IMG/VR virus record: IMGVR_UViG_3300037264_003948
Span: 1-39,962 of that record
DNA length: 39,962 bases
Source: a virus
Direction: 5' to 3' (one strand)
This document shows, in pieces, positions 23,319 through 32,896 of the stretch. A model generated the notes under the pieces. That model did no database searches and was not told the DNA's origin. It saw only the letters and a list, made by a program, of their open reading frames with translations. A program made the position numbers and the translations under genes. Positions within the stretch are counted from its first letter, which is position 1. Every line of letters starts with the position of its first letter.

Positions 23319-23352
23319 GTGGGCATGGTAACCCGAATCGTGCCCACGTTTT
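23319..23352 (+). terminator. Rho-independent terminator after the first fiber
   Basis: GTGGGCA (23319-23325) pairs with TGCCCAC (23341-23347), loop 15, then GTTTTATC. A second small hairpin TTCAGA/TCTGAA follows at 23380-23396. Confidence 0.75.
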
Positions 23353-23418
23353 ATCTCTCTAAAATCTTTAAAAAATGCATTCAGACCCCGTCTGAAGCGT
23401 ATCAAAAAGGATCTTATT

Positions 23419-23649
23419 ATGGTTTCAAAAGCAGTCATTATGATTGAAGAAACAAAGAACGAACGTCTTTATCAATTTTCAGTACCTATGGGTGCTCCAT
23501 TTGTTGAAGCAGAAGAAATGGCTCTCTTGATGGTCGAGGCTATCAGAGAACTTGCAAAGAACGCAGCAGCTCAAGATGAAGCAGCTAAAGCAAAGGCAGC
23601 TGAAGAAGCAGCCCCAGCAGTAGCTGTTGAAGCTGAAGTTGTTGCCTAA
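23419..23649 (+). CDS. Small Ala-rich protein
   Basis: 76 aa after AAAAAGGAT. The first 50 residues are orderly (KAVIMIEETKNERLYQFSVP, then EEMALLMVEAIRELAKNA), and the last 25 are an Ala/Glu/Val tail (AKAKAAEEAAPAVAVEAEVV). The pattern looks familiar from phages that carry fiber batteries, but I cannot name it. Possibly a fiber chaperone or virion part. Confidence 0.65.
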   Translation: MVSKAVIMIEETKNERLYQFSVPMGAPFVEAEEMALLMVEAIRELAKNAAAQDEAAKAKAAEEAAPAVAVEAEVVA

Positions 23650-23660
23650 TTAGAAATAAA

Positions 23661-23691
23661 ACCCACCATAGTTTAAAAGGCTGTGGTGGGT
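23661..23691 (-). other. Stem-loop between small fiber-block genes
   Basis: ACCCACCA (23661-23668) pairs with TGGTGGGT (23684-23691). Read rightward it is followed by A residues; read leftward by TTTTATTTC. It would stop leftward transcription, though no leftward gene is near. It could protect against antisense transcription. Confidence 0.5.
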
Positions 23692-23714
23692 AAAAAATGG
23701 AGAAAGGAGAGTCT

Positions 23715-24050
23715 ATGCAATCTAATATATTCAGATCATTTTTTAATGACTTTGATACGAGTACTTTCAATGGTGCTTATCAAGCAACAAGCCTTACTGG
23801 ATTCCCAGAAGGATGTAGCATGCTTCGTGTCATTAATGCATCGGGTAATGTCGTCTACATTAGCTACGATGGTGTTAATGATCATGACAAGATTAATGCT
23901 GAAGGCACACTACATCTTTATTTTCAAGCATCTATGGGACCTAAGGCCTATGTGGGACAATTGCCTAAGGGTACGATTGTGTACCTTAAATCGGCTACTC
24001 AATTAGCTGGTTTTTGTGGCGTAGCTTGTTATTACCAACCTACTATTTAA
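23715..24050 (+). CDS. Small virion-like protein, paralog 1
   Basis: 111 aa from the ATG at 23715; the in-frame ATG at 23697 overlaps the ribosome site AAAGGAGAG and is unlikely. The sequence has short strands: GCSMLRVINASGNVVYISYDG, then HDKINAEGTLHLYF, and KGTIVYLKSATQLAG. The next gene shares the same order (LQNLTDVTLLFSLDGV, IPTNGYLLLDI, EGQRFYVK). Together they look like a pair of small jelly-roll or beta-sandwich decoration proteins. Role unknown. Confidence 0.65.
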   Translation: MQSNIFRSFFNDFDTSTFNGAYQATSLTGFPEGCSMLRVINASGNVVYISYDGVNDHDKINAEGTLHLYFQASMGPKAYVGQLPKGTIVYLKSATQLAGFCGVACYYQPTI

Positions 24051-24065
24051 ATTCAAGGGATAAAT

Positions 24066-24419
24066 ATGGCATACACAGCACTATCTCTTTCGCTTCAAGC
24101 AGAGCCATTAAGATCTGTAGCTTTTGGCGCAATCGGAGCGGCATATATTGGAATAGGGACATCATTGTCTAATGCTGCCCGTATTATCCAACTACAGAAT
24201 CTTACTGATGTAACACTTCTTTTTTCTCTTGATGGAGTAACTGATAACTTCAGAATTCCAACTAATGGCTATCTTCTTCTTGATATAGCCGCTAATAGAA
24301 CACAAGCACAAGGCTGGTACCTTGCTGAAGGACAACGCTTCTACGTTAAACAAGATGCTGGCGGTGCTCCTACCATTGGCACTGTAGACCTTGCAGTGTT
24401 CTATGGCGGAGGTGCATAG
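24066..24419 (+). CDS. Small virion-like protein, paralog 2
   Basis: 117 aa after AAGGGAT. Same strand order as paralog 1, including the SLDGV turn and a final VDLAVFYGGG that corresponds to VACYYQP there. It ends two bases before the next fiber gene. Both copies are probably expressed together. Function unknown; a fiber or head decoration is plausible. Confidence 0.65.
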   Translation: MAYTALSLSLQAEPLRSVAFGAIGAAYIGIGTSLSNAARIIQLQNLTDVTLLFSLDGVTDNFRIPTNGYLLLDIAANRTQAQGWYLAEGQRFYVKQDAGGAPTIGTVDLAVFYGGGA

Positions 24420-24421
24420 TT

Positions 24422-26560
24422 ATGTCACAAACTGGCTCTTATTTAAACCCACTTACTACTGTTGATACCCTTACTGGTAATGCTGGTGGTCCTATATGGC
24501 CCACACTCAATAATATAAATATTGTTGGTGGTGGAGCTGTTACGGTCACAGGTAATCCAGCAACAAGTACGTTAACCATTACTCTTGGCGCTGCTATTGC
24601 TGGAACGTATACAGCTGATGGTGCAACAGTAGCCACTCCAGCTGCTGGTAATCTTAATATTTTTGGAACTGCTAGTCAGATAACGACCGCAGGCGCAGGT
24701 GATACGGTTACTCTATCGCTTCCATCAGCTATAATAGCTCCAGGAAGCCTTACAACAACAACTACGCTTACTGCAACGTTAGGTGACATTACTGCGACAG
24801 CAGGCAACCTTCTTCTTCCATCAACTAATGCCGCAGGCACTGAAGGAATTATAAGAGTTAATGGTAACCAATTCATTCATGCTTTAGGCATATCTAACGT
24901 ATTCATGGGAACAGGAACAGGTAATTTAACACTAAATACTGGCTTTGTTGCTGCTACAACAATCATAGGTGATCTTGCCGGTCAAGCAATCAATCAAGGG
25001 TCAAGTAATACATCAGTTGGCTATGGAACGTTGCAAGCACTTACCAATGGTGGGACTAACGTTGCTTTCGGTTCTAACTCGCTTCAAAATATTCTTACTG
25101 GTTCTAGCAATATTGCTCTAGGTGCTAATAGTGGTAATAGCTATACCACTTCAGAGTCTAATAATATTGCAATAGGACATGTTGGTGTTGTTGCTGATAG
25201 TGCAAAAATACGCATAGGAACTACGGGAACTCATACCTCTACGTTTATTGCTGGTATAGCAAGTATTGTAGTGGCTAATACAAACTTAGTGACAATTAAT
25301 ACTGTTACTGGTGAACTTGGAAGTCAGGCAGTTCCTGCTGCTGCTCCTGTTACTTCTGTTGCTGGTGATTCTGGTGGTGCTCTTACAGGGGCTATTGTAA
25401 TAGCTGGTGGCACTAATATCACAACATCAGGGGCTGGGGTAACTGTAACCGTAGACCTTGATGCTGACATTTCTGTTGATACAGTATTATTTCCAACAAC
25501 ATCATCTACTGATGGAATCATAAAGATAAATTCAAATAGATTCCTTCATGCTTATGGAACATCAAACACCTTTATTGGAGAAACATCTGGTAATTTTACA
25601 CTTACTGTTGGTAACGCTACTCAAAACACTGGTATTGGTAAGAATACTCTTTTGGCCCTTACAATTGGTGGTTCTAATACGGCAGTTGGTTACGCCTCAT
25701 CAACGGCAATCACAACAGGATCTAATAACGTATCTGTAGGCTACAATAGTCTTCTTGCTAATCAAACTGGCATTAATAATACAGCTGTTGGTTATGAAAG
25801 CCTGAAAGCTGCTACATCTGATAACAATACTGGTTGTGGCAATGATTCACTTTTAAAACTTACATCTGGAGTGCGCAACACAGCACTTGGCACAGCGGCA
25901 CTTCCCAATGTATTAACTGGTACAGATAATGTAGGCATTGGGTATCAAGCTGGAGATAACTATGTTGGTGCCGAGTCTGGCAATATTGTCATTGGTCTTG
26001 CTTATGGGGTTGCTGGTGAGTCTAACAAGACCAGAATAGGTTTTAATACAACTAATGCATCGGTACAGACTGGATGTTATATAGATGGTATTGACGGTAT
26101 AAACGTCGGTAGCGTGGCCACGGTTGTAACTATGGCTAGCGGACATCTTGGTACTGCAACCATTTCTGGCGGCGCAGGGATCTCCATAACTCCGGGAGCT
26201 AACTCTATTTCTATTGCATCAACTGCTACTGGATTTGTTTGGACTGCTACATCAGTAGATGCTTCACTTGTTGCTAGTAATGGTTATATAGCCAGTAAGG
26301 CTGGTCTCCTAACAATGACACTTCCCGCAGTTGCAGCAGTTGGCGCGGCATTTAGAATTACTGGTGTCAATATCGCAGTTGGCTGGCGCATAGCTCAGAA
26401 TGCTGGACAGACTATCTATTTCGGTACCTCATTTACAACTACTGGAGCTACTGGATATATAGAATCAACTGCTATTAGAGATACAGTTGAGTTAGTGTGT
26501 GTTGTTGCAAACAACGACTTTAATGTTGTCAGTTCAATTGGCAATATAACCATAGCGTAG
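24422..26560 (+). CDS. Large tail fiber with two YadA-like head repeats
   Basis: 712 aa. N-terminal end TGSYLNPLTTVDTLTGNAGG, then strands. Two regions (about 195-290 and 385-545) have repeats of the type NTAVGYxSLxxLTTGxxN, as in trimeric adhesin head domains (NIAIG, NVSVGYNSL). The C-terminal 110 residues fit a phage fiber tip seen elsewhere: GWRIAQNAGQTIYFG, then TGATGYIESTAIRDTVELVC. The tip is a likely receptor binder. Contains no S74 domain. Ribosome site GGAGG about 15 bases upstream, so coupling is likely. Confidence 0.78.
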   Translation: MSQTGSYLNPLTTVDTLTGNAGGPIWPTLNNINIVGGGAVTVTGNPATSTLTITLGAAIAGTYTADGATVATPAAGNLNIFGTASQITTAGAGDTVTLSLPSAIIAPGSLTTTTTLTATLGDITATAGNLLLPSTNAAGTEGIIRVNGNQFIHALGISNVFMGTGTGNLTLNTGFVAATTIIGDLAGQAINQGSSNTSVGYGTLQALTNGGTNVAFGSNSLQNILTGSSNIALGANSGNSYTTSESNNIAIGHVGVVADSAKIRIGTTGTHTSTFIAGIASIVVANTNLVTINTVTGELGSQAVPAAAPVTSVAGDSGGALTGAIVIAGGTNITTSGAGVTVTVDLDADISVDTVLFPTTSSTDGIIKINSNRFLHAYGTSNTFIGETSGNFTLTVGNATQNTGIGKNTLLALTIGGSNTAVGYASSTAITTGSNNVSVGYNSLLANQTGINNTAVGYESLKAATSDNNTGCGNDSLLKLTSGVRNTALGTAALPNVLTGTDNVGIGYQAGDNYVGAESGNIVIGLAYGVAGESNKTRIGFNTTNASVQTGCYIDGIDGINVGSVATVVTMASGHLGTATISGGAGISITPGANSISIASTATGFVWTATSVDASLVASNGYIASKAGLLTMTLPAVAAVGAAFRITGVNIAVGWRIAQNAGQTIYFGTSFTTTGATGYIESTAIRDTVELVCVVANNDFNVVSSIGNITIA

Positions 26561-26568
26561 GAGATATA

Positions 26569-28464
26569 ATGGCAACAATTAATGCGATAAATAAACGTTC
26601 ATATTTTTTGACTTCAGATACTGGGCTTACTGTTACAAGTGGCAACACAACACTTACCCCTCTTAATGCATCAGGTATGGTATTAAACTCAGCCGCTGGC
26701 GTACTTTCTACAGCAGCAACGACACAATACGCTCTGCAAGTTGGTAACGCTGCAGGACAAATATCTTCCCTTGGGATTGGACTGGCGGGACAGATTTTAC
26801 GTTCTGCTGGAGCTGGTGCTGATCCGGCATTCACAACCACAACGTATCCAGCGACAAATGCAATCGGTGAAGTTCTAATTGCAACAGCGGCTAATACTGT
26901 TACTGGTGTTGCTGGCGGCGTTACAGCTGGCTGGGTATTAACTGCCAATGGAGCTGGCACATCGCCCACGTTTCAAGCTTCAGTAGGTGGTGGAATTGGA
27001 ACCCTCGCTGGTGACTCTGGAACAGCAACCGGAGCTACGGTAACTATAGCTGGGACTGCTTCACAAATAACGACTACTGCTGCAGCTGCAACGGTGACCT
27101 TGAGCCTACCATCGGCTATTACGACACCTGGAAGCTTAACCACTACTACAAGTCTTACTGCAACATTGGGTAACATTACTACGACAGCTGGAGATCATGT
27201 AGTGGGTAACGTTACAGTCGCAAATACACAGCCAATCTTAGACTTTAAAAAGTCTCGTACTGGTGGTGTTATCACAACTGGTGACTTACTCGGTCAGATA
27301 CTCTTTAGAGGTATTGGCACAGGCACAACGTACACCGCTGGGGCTTCCATTACCTCGACTTCTTCGGGTACAATTTTAGCAACTCGTGTTGCTGGTAATC
27401 TTGTATTTTCCACCCACCCTGATAGTGCTACTTCAGATGCTGCTACAACGCGTATGACCATTGCCTCAAACGGTGCTGTCACCATAGCAGTGCCAGATTC
27501 TGGTACCGCGCTTACGGTTTCTGATGGCGGTATTAGTGTTGCTGGTGGTATTAGTGTCCTTTCAAAGAATATAGATCTCCCTGCTATTACAACAACAAGT
27601 GGCTCTATAACATATAAGAATGCTGGGGGCACTATAGTTCCATTTTTCCATAACTTTGGGAATAGTGGTGTAACTAATGGATATAATCTTTTTATTGGTC
27701 AGGGTGCTGGTAATTTTACTCTTACGGCTGGAACAGCTCGTTATAATATAGGTATTGGTGGTGGTAGCCCAACAACTGGAGCATTAAGCGCGCTGACAAT
27801 TGGATTAGCTAATACCTGTGTTGGTTTGAGCACATGTGCTTTTGTCACAACTGGAAGTGCTAATACAGCCCTTGGAACAAACTGTTTAAGGCAATTAACT
27901 ACAGGCGCTAACAACATAGCTATTGGATATGTAAGCTCTACTGACGGTGCTGGATCAAATTACACTGGTGCTGAAAGTAGCAATATTGTTATTCAAAACT
28001 TAGGTACTGTTGGCGAATCTAATGCTATACGCATTGGAACAGCTGGTGCTGGAGATGGACAACAAAATAAATGTTTTATAGTAGGTATCTATGGGATAAC
28101 AACAACTTCTGCAACAACAGCAGCTGTTCTTGTTTCTGACGGGCACCAACTTGGTACAGTAGCGTCATCGATTCGCTATAAAGAAAACGTTCAAGACATG
28201 GGACCTGTTAGCGATGATATTCATAAACTTCGGCCAGTCGTATTCAATCTTAAGTCAGACGCTTCTAAAACAATTCAATACGGGCTTATCGCTGAAGAGG
28301 TTGTTGATGTAATACCTCGTCTTGTCGGCTACAAAGACGGCGAGATTAACACAGTCCATTACCACGAACTTCCAGCACTTCTTCTTAATGAGATTCAAAA
28401 ACAACAAAAAACTATTAACGTACTTGCTGCACGCATAGCAGCTCTTGAAGGGAGATTGTCATGA
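26569..28464 (+). CDS. Tail fiber with S74 self-cleaving chaperone, cassette 1
   Basis: 631 aa after TAGGAG. Thr/Ala/Gly-rich shaft, a YadA-like head region (about 380-480, NTALGTNCLRQLTTGANNIA) and a C-terminal peptidase S74 domain: SSIRYKENVQDMG, LRPVVFNLK, YGLIAEEV, YHELPALLLNEIQK and a final coiled coil. S74 domains of the endosialidase type help trimer folding and then cut themselves off at a Ser, with a Lys five residues on. The Ser-Ser-Ile-Arg-Tyr-Lys here has that spacing. It shares DNA-level segments with the 1202-aa fiber. Stop overlaps the next gene (ATGA). Confidence 0.85.
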   Translation: MATINAINKRSYFLTSDTGLTVTSGNTTLTPLNASGMVLNSAAGVLSTAATTQYALQVGNAAGQISSLGIGLAGQILRSAGAGADPAFTTTTYPATNAIGEVLIATAANTVTGVAGGVTAGWVLTANGAGTSPTFQASVGGGIGTLAGDSGTATGATVTIAGTASQITTTAAAATVTLSLPSAITTPGSLTTTTSLTATLGNITTTAGDHVVGNVTVANTQPILDFKKSRTGGVITTGDLLGQILFRGIGTGTTYTAGASITSTSSGTILATRVAGNLVFSTHPDSATSDAATTRMTIASNGAVTIAVPDSGTALTVSDGGISVAGGISVLSKNIDLPAITTTSGSITYKNAGGTIVPFFHNFGNSGVTNGYNLFIGQGAGNFTLTAGTARYNIGIGGGSPTTGALSALTIGLANTCVGLSTCAFVTTGSANTALGTNCLRQLTTGANNIAIGYVSSTDGAGSNYTGAESSNIVIQNLGTVGESNAIRIGTAGAGDGQQNKCFIVGIYGITTTSATTAAVLVSDGHQLGTVASSIRYKENVQDMGPVSDDIHKLRPVVFNLKSDASKTIQYGLIAEEVVDVIPRLVGYKDGEINTVHYHELPALLLNEIQKQQKTINVLAARIAALEGRLS

Positions 28465-28970
28465 GCATAACTATGGGTGTAGTTACTGCTGGTACAGTGA
28501 TGTCAGTAGCAGCAGGTGGAGAAATAACCTTCCCACTGCAATCCTCTTTTGCTGCCTATCTTGGTGCAGCAGTTTTAAATGTAACGGGTAACGGAGCTGT
28601 ATGGACACTTGGTACAACAACTGCATTGACTGAAATATTTGATCAGAATGCTGATTTTAATACCAACGGAACATTTACAGCACCTGTTACTGGACGCTAT
28701 TGGCTACGCGCTTTTGTGACAGTGAGCGAGATAACCGTATTAATGACCGCTGGTTCAATAAATATTGTTACAAGTAACAGATCATATCAAGCAGGTAGGA
28801 CTGATCCTGCTGCAACGCATGCTTTTCAGATGGGAGTATTTGCAGATATGGATGCAGCGGATACAGCAACGGTTACTGTTATGCTTTCAAATGGTTCGGC
28901 TGATACTGCTGATGTTGATGGAGGAGGCACTCCTATAGTTACATATTTTAGTGGTTTTTTAAGTTGTTAA
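28461..28970 (+). CDS. C1q/TNF-like jelly-roll protein, cassette 1
   Basis: 169 aa, ATGA overlap with the S74 fiber. The pattern is that of C1q-like globular domains: FDQNADFNTNGTFTAPVTGR, YWLRAFVTV, then FQMGVFADMDAADTATVTVM and VTYFSGFLS at the end. The same domain forms the C-terminus of the 1061-aa fiber (FTAPVTGKYYLEM, FADMTVGDTATFQV, FISGFYV). It probably makes a trimeric tip. It may ride on the S74 fiber as a separate receptor-binding protein. Confidence 0.75.
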   Translation: MSITMGVVTAGTVMSVAAGGEITFPLQSSFAAYLGAAVLNVTGNGAVWTLGTTTALTEIFDQNADFNTNGTFTAPVTGRYWLRAFVTVSEITVLMTAGSINIVTSNRSYQAGRTDPAATHAFQMGVFADMDAADTATVTVMLSNGSADTADVDGGGTPIVTYFSGFLSC

Positions 28971-28987
28971 CAATAAAGGGAAGAATT

Positions 28988-29287
28988 ATGAAAATTTCTA
29001 TAAATGATGTTGAGTTAATGACATTTTCAGAAACAAAAAAATCTGTTATCAAGAATGACATTCATGCAGATGAATTTGATAGTGATATAGCTCGTCGCTT
29101 AAAGTACGTTATTGAACATAAGTACGAACAATGCTTTATGCGACTCAAAAAAGAATGGGATCCAATCCTTGTTGCTAATGGTGTAAAGATGGTCCCAACT
29201 GATCAAGATGAATACGCCTCTTTAGTATTTGCTCAGCCCAATTATAAAGACCGTAAATCACGTGATATAGAATCTAAGGGGATATAA
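28988..29287 (+). CDS. Small 'WDPIL' protein, cassette 1
   Basis: 99 aa from ATG 28988 (AAAGGGAAG upstream); a longer frame from TTG 28964 is disfavoured. Helical N-terminal half, then EWDPILVANGVKMVPTDQDE and YASLVFAQPNYKDR. It is about half identical to the protein at 36091, with a near-identical C-terminal segment. Because each copy ends a fiber cassette, a fiber assembly or attachment role is likely. The Asp/Glu/Lys-rich sequence without signal suggests a cytosolic helper. Function unknown. Confidence 0.75.
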   Translation: MKISINDVELMTFSETKKSVIKNDIHADEFDSDIARRLKYVIEHKYEQCFMRLKKEWDPILVANGVKMVPTDQDEYASLVFAQPNYKDRKSRDIESKGI

Positions 29288-32200
29288 ATGGCATCATCAG
29301 TAACGGGCACAGCACCTTTAGCGTATTTAGGCGTCCAGGCGGCTAATCCACCTAATATGGTCTTCTCAGATCATCTACCAACAGCAACTGACGTTCAATT
29401 TATTCCTGGAACACTGTGGTTATTTAAGAACCCACTTACAACCAATCCACCTCATGCATTGTATTCACTCGTATCAGTTTCATCAGTTACTGGGGCTACA
29501 TGGGTACCCCTTTATCCAGCTGGTGGGCCTGCTGGGTTTATGTTTATTCCAGATGCTGGTGTTATAGCAACGTTTAGTCCTACAACAGGATTAATACTTT
29601 TTGCTGGTGATACTAATATTACAACTAATGGCACTCCATTTGGCTTATCTGTAGAACTTAATCCAAGCATCAGCGTCGCAGGTTCTATTAAAGCTGGCAC
29701 AACACTTGAGTCAACAACAAGCATGACCGTTGGGACTACGCTCGGTGTAACAGGTACTACAACTCTTTTCTCTCTATCAGATGGAGTTGTATTTTCTGAC
29801 ATTGTTGGTGTTTTAAGCACGCCTACAAGTGCTGTGCCTGGAGCTAATCAAGCACCGTTGATTGTTGGTGATTCAGGAGATCAAACTGGTACATGGGGTT
29901 TACTAACAAGCACTGGCAATACGGTAGTTATTACACAACCAACTCCAACAACTATCAACCTTGAAGCTGGTGGTGGCGGTGGGGGTATAACCCAGCTTAA
30001 TGCTGACGCTGGCAGTGCAACAGGAGCAACAGTTACTATCGCTGGAGGAACTGGCCTTGCATCTACAGCAGCACTTGCCACATTGACATTAAACCTTGAT
30101 GTTCCAGTAACCATAGCCAATGGTGGAACTAATGCTGTTGCGATGACTAACACTAACGGCGTGGCATACTTTGATGGCACACGTATTGTCACCACTACAG
30201 TTGGCACTGCAACACACGTCCTAACATCCAATGGGGTTGGCGTAGCCCCCTCGTTTCAAGTTGTTCCAGCAGCAACTGTTACATCTGTTTTGGGAACGGC
30301 TGGTCAAATTACATCAACTGGTCCGGTTCTTGGTGTTATAACCCTTTCAACTCCGCTTGCATTTGTTGCTCCTGGGTCTATTGCATCAACGACGACTATC
30401 ACAGCAGCGTCAGGTCTTGGCGTAACGGCTGGTGGAGCAACGATAACGGCTGGTGGGCTTACTGTAACCGCTGGTAATGTTCTTGTCACAGCAGGAACCA
30501 CTACGCTTACTCCTCTTAATACATCAGGCATGGTATTAAATTCAGCCGCTGGTCTACTTTCTACAGCAGCAACCACTAATCATGCTATTCAAATTGGAAA
30601 CGCTGCAGGACAACTAACCTCATTGGGCATAGGTACTAATGGCCAAGTTCTATTAGGATCAACCGGAGCTAATCCAGCCTTTGTAACACCAACGGTAAAT
30701 ACCGGTCTTTCTCTTGTGACTAATGCCGCAACACTTCAGTATGGACTTACCATTCCAGTAGTTATTTCTTCTGGAGGGACTAATGCCACTACAATGACTA
30801 ACACATATGGTGTTAATTACTTTAACGGAACGAGCATCGTTACAACTACAGTTGGTGTAGCCAATCAAGTCCTAACATCCAATGGGGCTGGCGTAGCCCC
30901 CACGTTCCAGACCTCAACAGTTGGCATAGCAACGCTTACTGATGATGGAGCTGGATCAGCAACAGGGGTTTCAGTAAAAATAGCAGGGACTGTCAATCAG
31001 ATAACAACTGTAGGAGCTGCTGCAACGATGACGTTGTCATTACCAGTAGCTATTACAGCTCCAGGAAGTCTAACGACTACAACAAGTCTTACTGCCACCT
31101 TGGGGAACATAACCGCAACGGCTGGGGATATTGTAGTGGGTAACGTATCTGCTGGGACCACTGCTCCATTTGTTAACTTCTTAAAATCTCATGCTGCTGG
31201 AGGAATTACCAGTGGAGACGTATTAGGCGAAGCTACCTTTAGGGGTCATGATTCAACCCAGTACGTTATTGGTTCTAAGATTACATCAACTAGCTCAGGC
31301 ATGGTTGCTGTTAATCGCATAGCGTCTGATCTTAAATTTTATACACATCCAGATTCAGTTGTTGCTACAACGCTTCGGATGACCATTGCTGATACTGGTG
31401 CTATTACCATAGCAGCACCTGATTCGGGTGTTGCGCTTACTATTACGGCTGGTGGGCTTACAGTTACTGCTGGCGGAGCAACTATTACGGCTGGTGGCCT
31501 TACTGTGACAGCTGGTGGAATAGGAGCTACTGTTGGAAATATTACAGCAACGTTAGGTGATGTTGTTGCAACAGCAGGAAATCTTGTTACCACAACTGGC
31601 GACGCACTTATAGGCAACACCGCAGTTGCTGTTACACAGCCTATTTTAGACTTTAAGAAATCTCGTGCTGGTGGTGTTATTACTAGTGGTGACTTGCTCG
31701 GTCAGATACTCTTTAGAGGTATTGGCACAGGCACAACGTATACAGCCGGAGCGTCTATTACATCAACAAGCTCTGGAGCTATCGCAGCTACACAAGTAGC
31801 AGGAAACCTTGTATTCGCAACCCACCCTAATAGTGCTACCACTGATGCTGCTACAACGCGTATGACGATTGCTTCTACAGGGGCTATCACTATTGCTGCT
31901 CCAGATAGCGGCGTAGCACTTACAATTACGGCTGGTGGACTAACAGTCACCGCAGGGAATGTTACAGTAACATCTGGTAATCTAGCGCTACCAACAACAT
32001 CGCCTACAGTTGGACAAATCACTATTAATGGCACTCCTGTATTGCATACGTATAGTGGTGGAAATTCTACCTTTATTGGTGACGCTGGAAACTTTACAAA
32101 CACTGGAATAAAAAATATTGGCTTTGGAAACAATGCTTTAAATAGTATGACATCTGGAGATTCTAATATCGGGATAGGGTTTGAGGCCGGAACTGCAGTA

Positions 32201-32896
32201 AGTACTGGACAGTTTAATACGTTTATTGGTAGTGGTGCTGGAGCTGCAGTATCTACAACAGGCTCCAATGTAATGATTGGTCATTTTGCCGGGAATTCCC
32301 TTACTACAACGTGTTCCAATAACACATTCCTTGGATATGGTGCTGGAGATGGTGGAACTACAGGTATTCAAAGAAATATAGCTATTGGATATACGACTGG
32401 TAGTGCATGGACTACTGCAAGTACTGATAATATTTATCTTGGCCACGCTATTGCTGGCGTTGCTGGTGAAGATAATGTTATGCGTCTTGGTAATGGTACT
32501 GGTACTGGAAACGGCCAAATAGCAAAGTCATTTATTTCTGGTATTAGAGGTACAACAACAGATGCAGCTGATGCTATAGCTGTACTTATTAGTTCAACTG
32601 GTCAGCTTGGGACAGTTTCATCATCCATCAAAGTTAAAGATAACGTTGTCGATATGGGATCGGCTAGTTCAGATGTTTTAAATCTTAGACCAGTAATGTT
32701 TAACTACAAAACAAGTAAAGATGTACAATTTGGACTTATTGCTGAAGAAGTAGAACATGTTTTTCCAGAACTTGTTGCATACAATAAAGATCATGAACCA
32801 GAGTCGGTTAAATACCACATCTTGCCTGCGCTCCTTCTTAATGAAATTAAAAAACTCAATCAGCGCATTGCTGCGTTAGAAGCGAAGGGTATGTAA
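29288..32896 (+). CDS. Giant tail fiber with S74 chaperone, cassette 2
   Basis: 1202 aa after AAGGGGATATAA. N-terminal attachment domain (TGTAPLAYLGVQAANPP, GTLWLFKN, WVPLYP) matches the next gene. A long Thr/Ala/Gly shaft with many ITAGGLTVTAG-type repeats runs to about residue 910. A YadA-like head (about 930-1060) and an S74 domain end it (SSSIKVKDNVVDMG, FGLIAEEVEHVFPELV, coiled coil). The Ser-x5-Lys spacing for autocleavage is kept. Parts of the shaft match the 631-aa fiber in DNA, including an exact 44-bp stretch, while inner repeats are the same in protein but differ in codons. Confidence 0.85.
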   Translation: MASSVTGTAPLAYLGVQAANPPNMVFSDHLPTATDVQFIPGTLWLFKNPLTTNPPHALYSLVSVSSVTGATWVPLYPAGGPAGFMFIPDAGVIATFSPTTGLILFAGDTNITTNGTPFGLSVELNPSISVAGSIKAGTTLESTTSMTVGTTLGVTGTTTLFSLSDGVVFSDIVGVLSTPTSAVPGANQAPLIVGDSGDQTGTWGLLTSTGNTVVITQPTPTTINLEAGGGGGGITQLNADAGSATGATVTIAGGTGLASTAALATLTLNLDVPVTIANGGTNAVAMTNTNGVAYFDGTRIVTTTVGTATHVLTSNGVGVAPSFQVVPAATVTSVLGTAGQITSTGPVLGVITLSTPLAFVAPGSIASTTTITAASGLGVTAGGATITAGGLTVTAGNVLVTAGTTTLTPLNTSGMVLNSAAGLLSTAATTNHAIQIGNAAGQLTSLGIGTNGQVLLGSTGANPAFVTPTVNTGLSLVTNAATLQYGLTIPVVISSGGTNATTMTNTYGVNYFNGTSIVTTTVGVANQVLTSNGAGVAPTFQTSTVGIATLTDDGAGSATGVSVKIAGTVNQITTVGAAATMTLSLPVAITAPGSLTTTTSLTATLGNITATAGDIVVGNVSAGTTAPFVNFLKSHAAGGITSGDVLGEATFRGHDSTQYVIGSKITSTSSGMVAVNRIASDLKFYTHPDSVVATTLRMTIADTGAITIAAPDSGVALTITAGGLTVTAGGATITAGGLTVTAGGIGATVGNITATLGDVVATAGNLVTTTGDALIGNTAVAVTQPILDFKKSRAGGVITSGDLLGQILFRGIGTGTTYTAGASITSTSSGAIAATQVAGNLVFATHPNSATTDAATTRMTIASTGAITIAAPDSGVALTITAGGLTVTAGNVTVTSGNLALPTTSPTVGQITINGTPVLHTYSGGNSTFIGDAGNFTNTGIKNIGFGNNALNSMTSGDSNIGIGFEAGTAVSTGQFNTFIGSGAGAAVSTTGSNVMIGHFAGNSLTTTCSNNTFLGYGAGDGGTTGIQRNIAIGYTTGSAWTTASTDNIYLGHAIAGVAGEDNVMRLGNGTGTGNGQIAKSFISGIRGTTTDAADAIAVLISSTGQLGTVSSSIKVKDNVVDMGSASSDVLNLRPVMFNYKTSKDVQFGLIAEEVEHVFPELVAYNKDHEPESVKYHILPALLLNEIKKLNQRIAALEAKGM

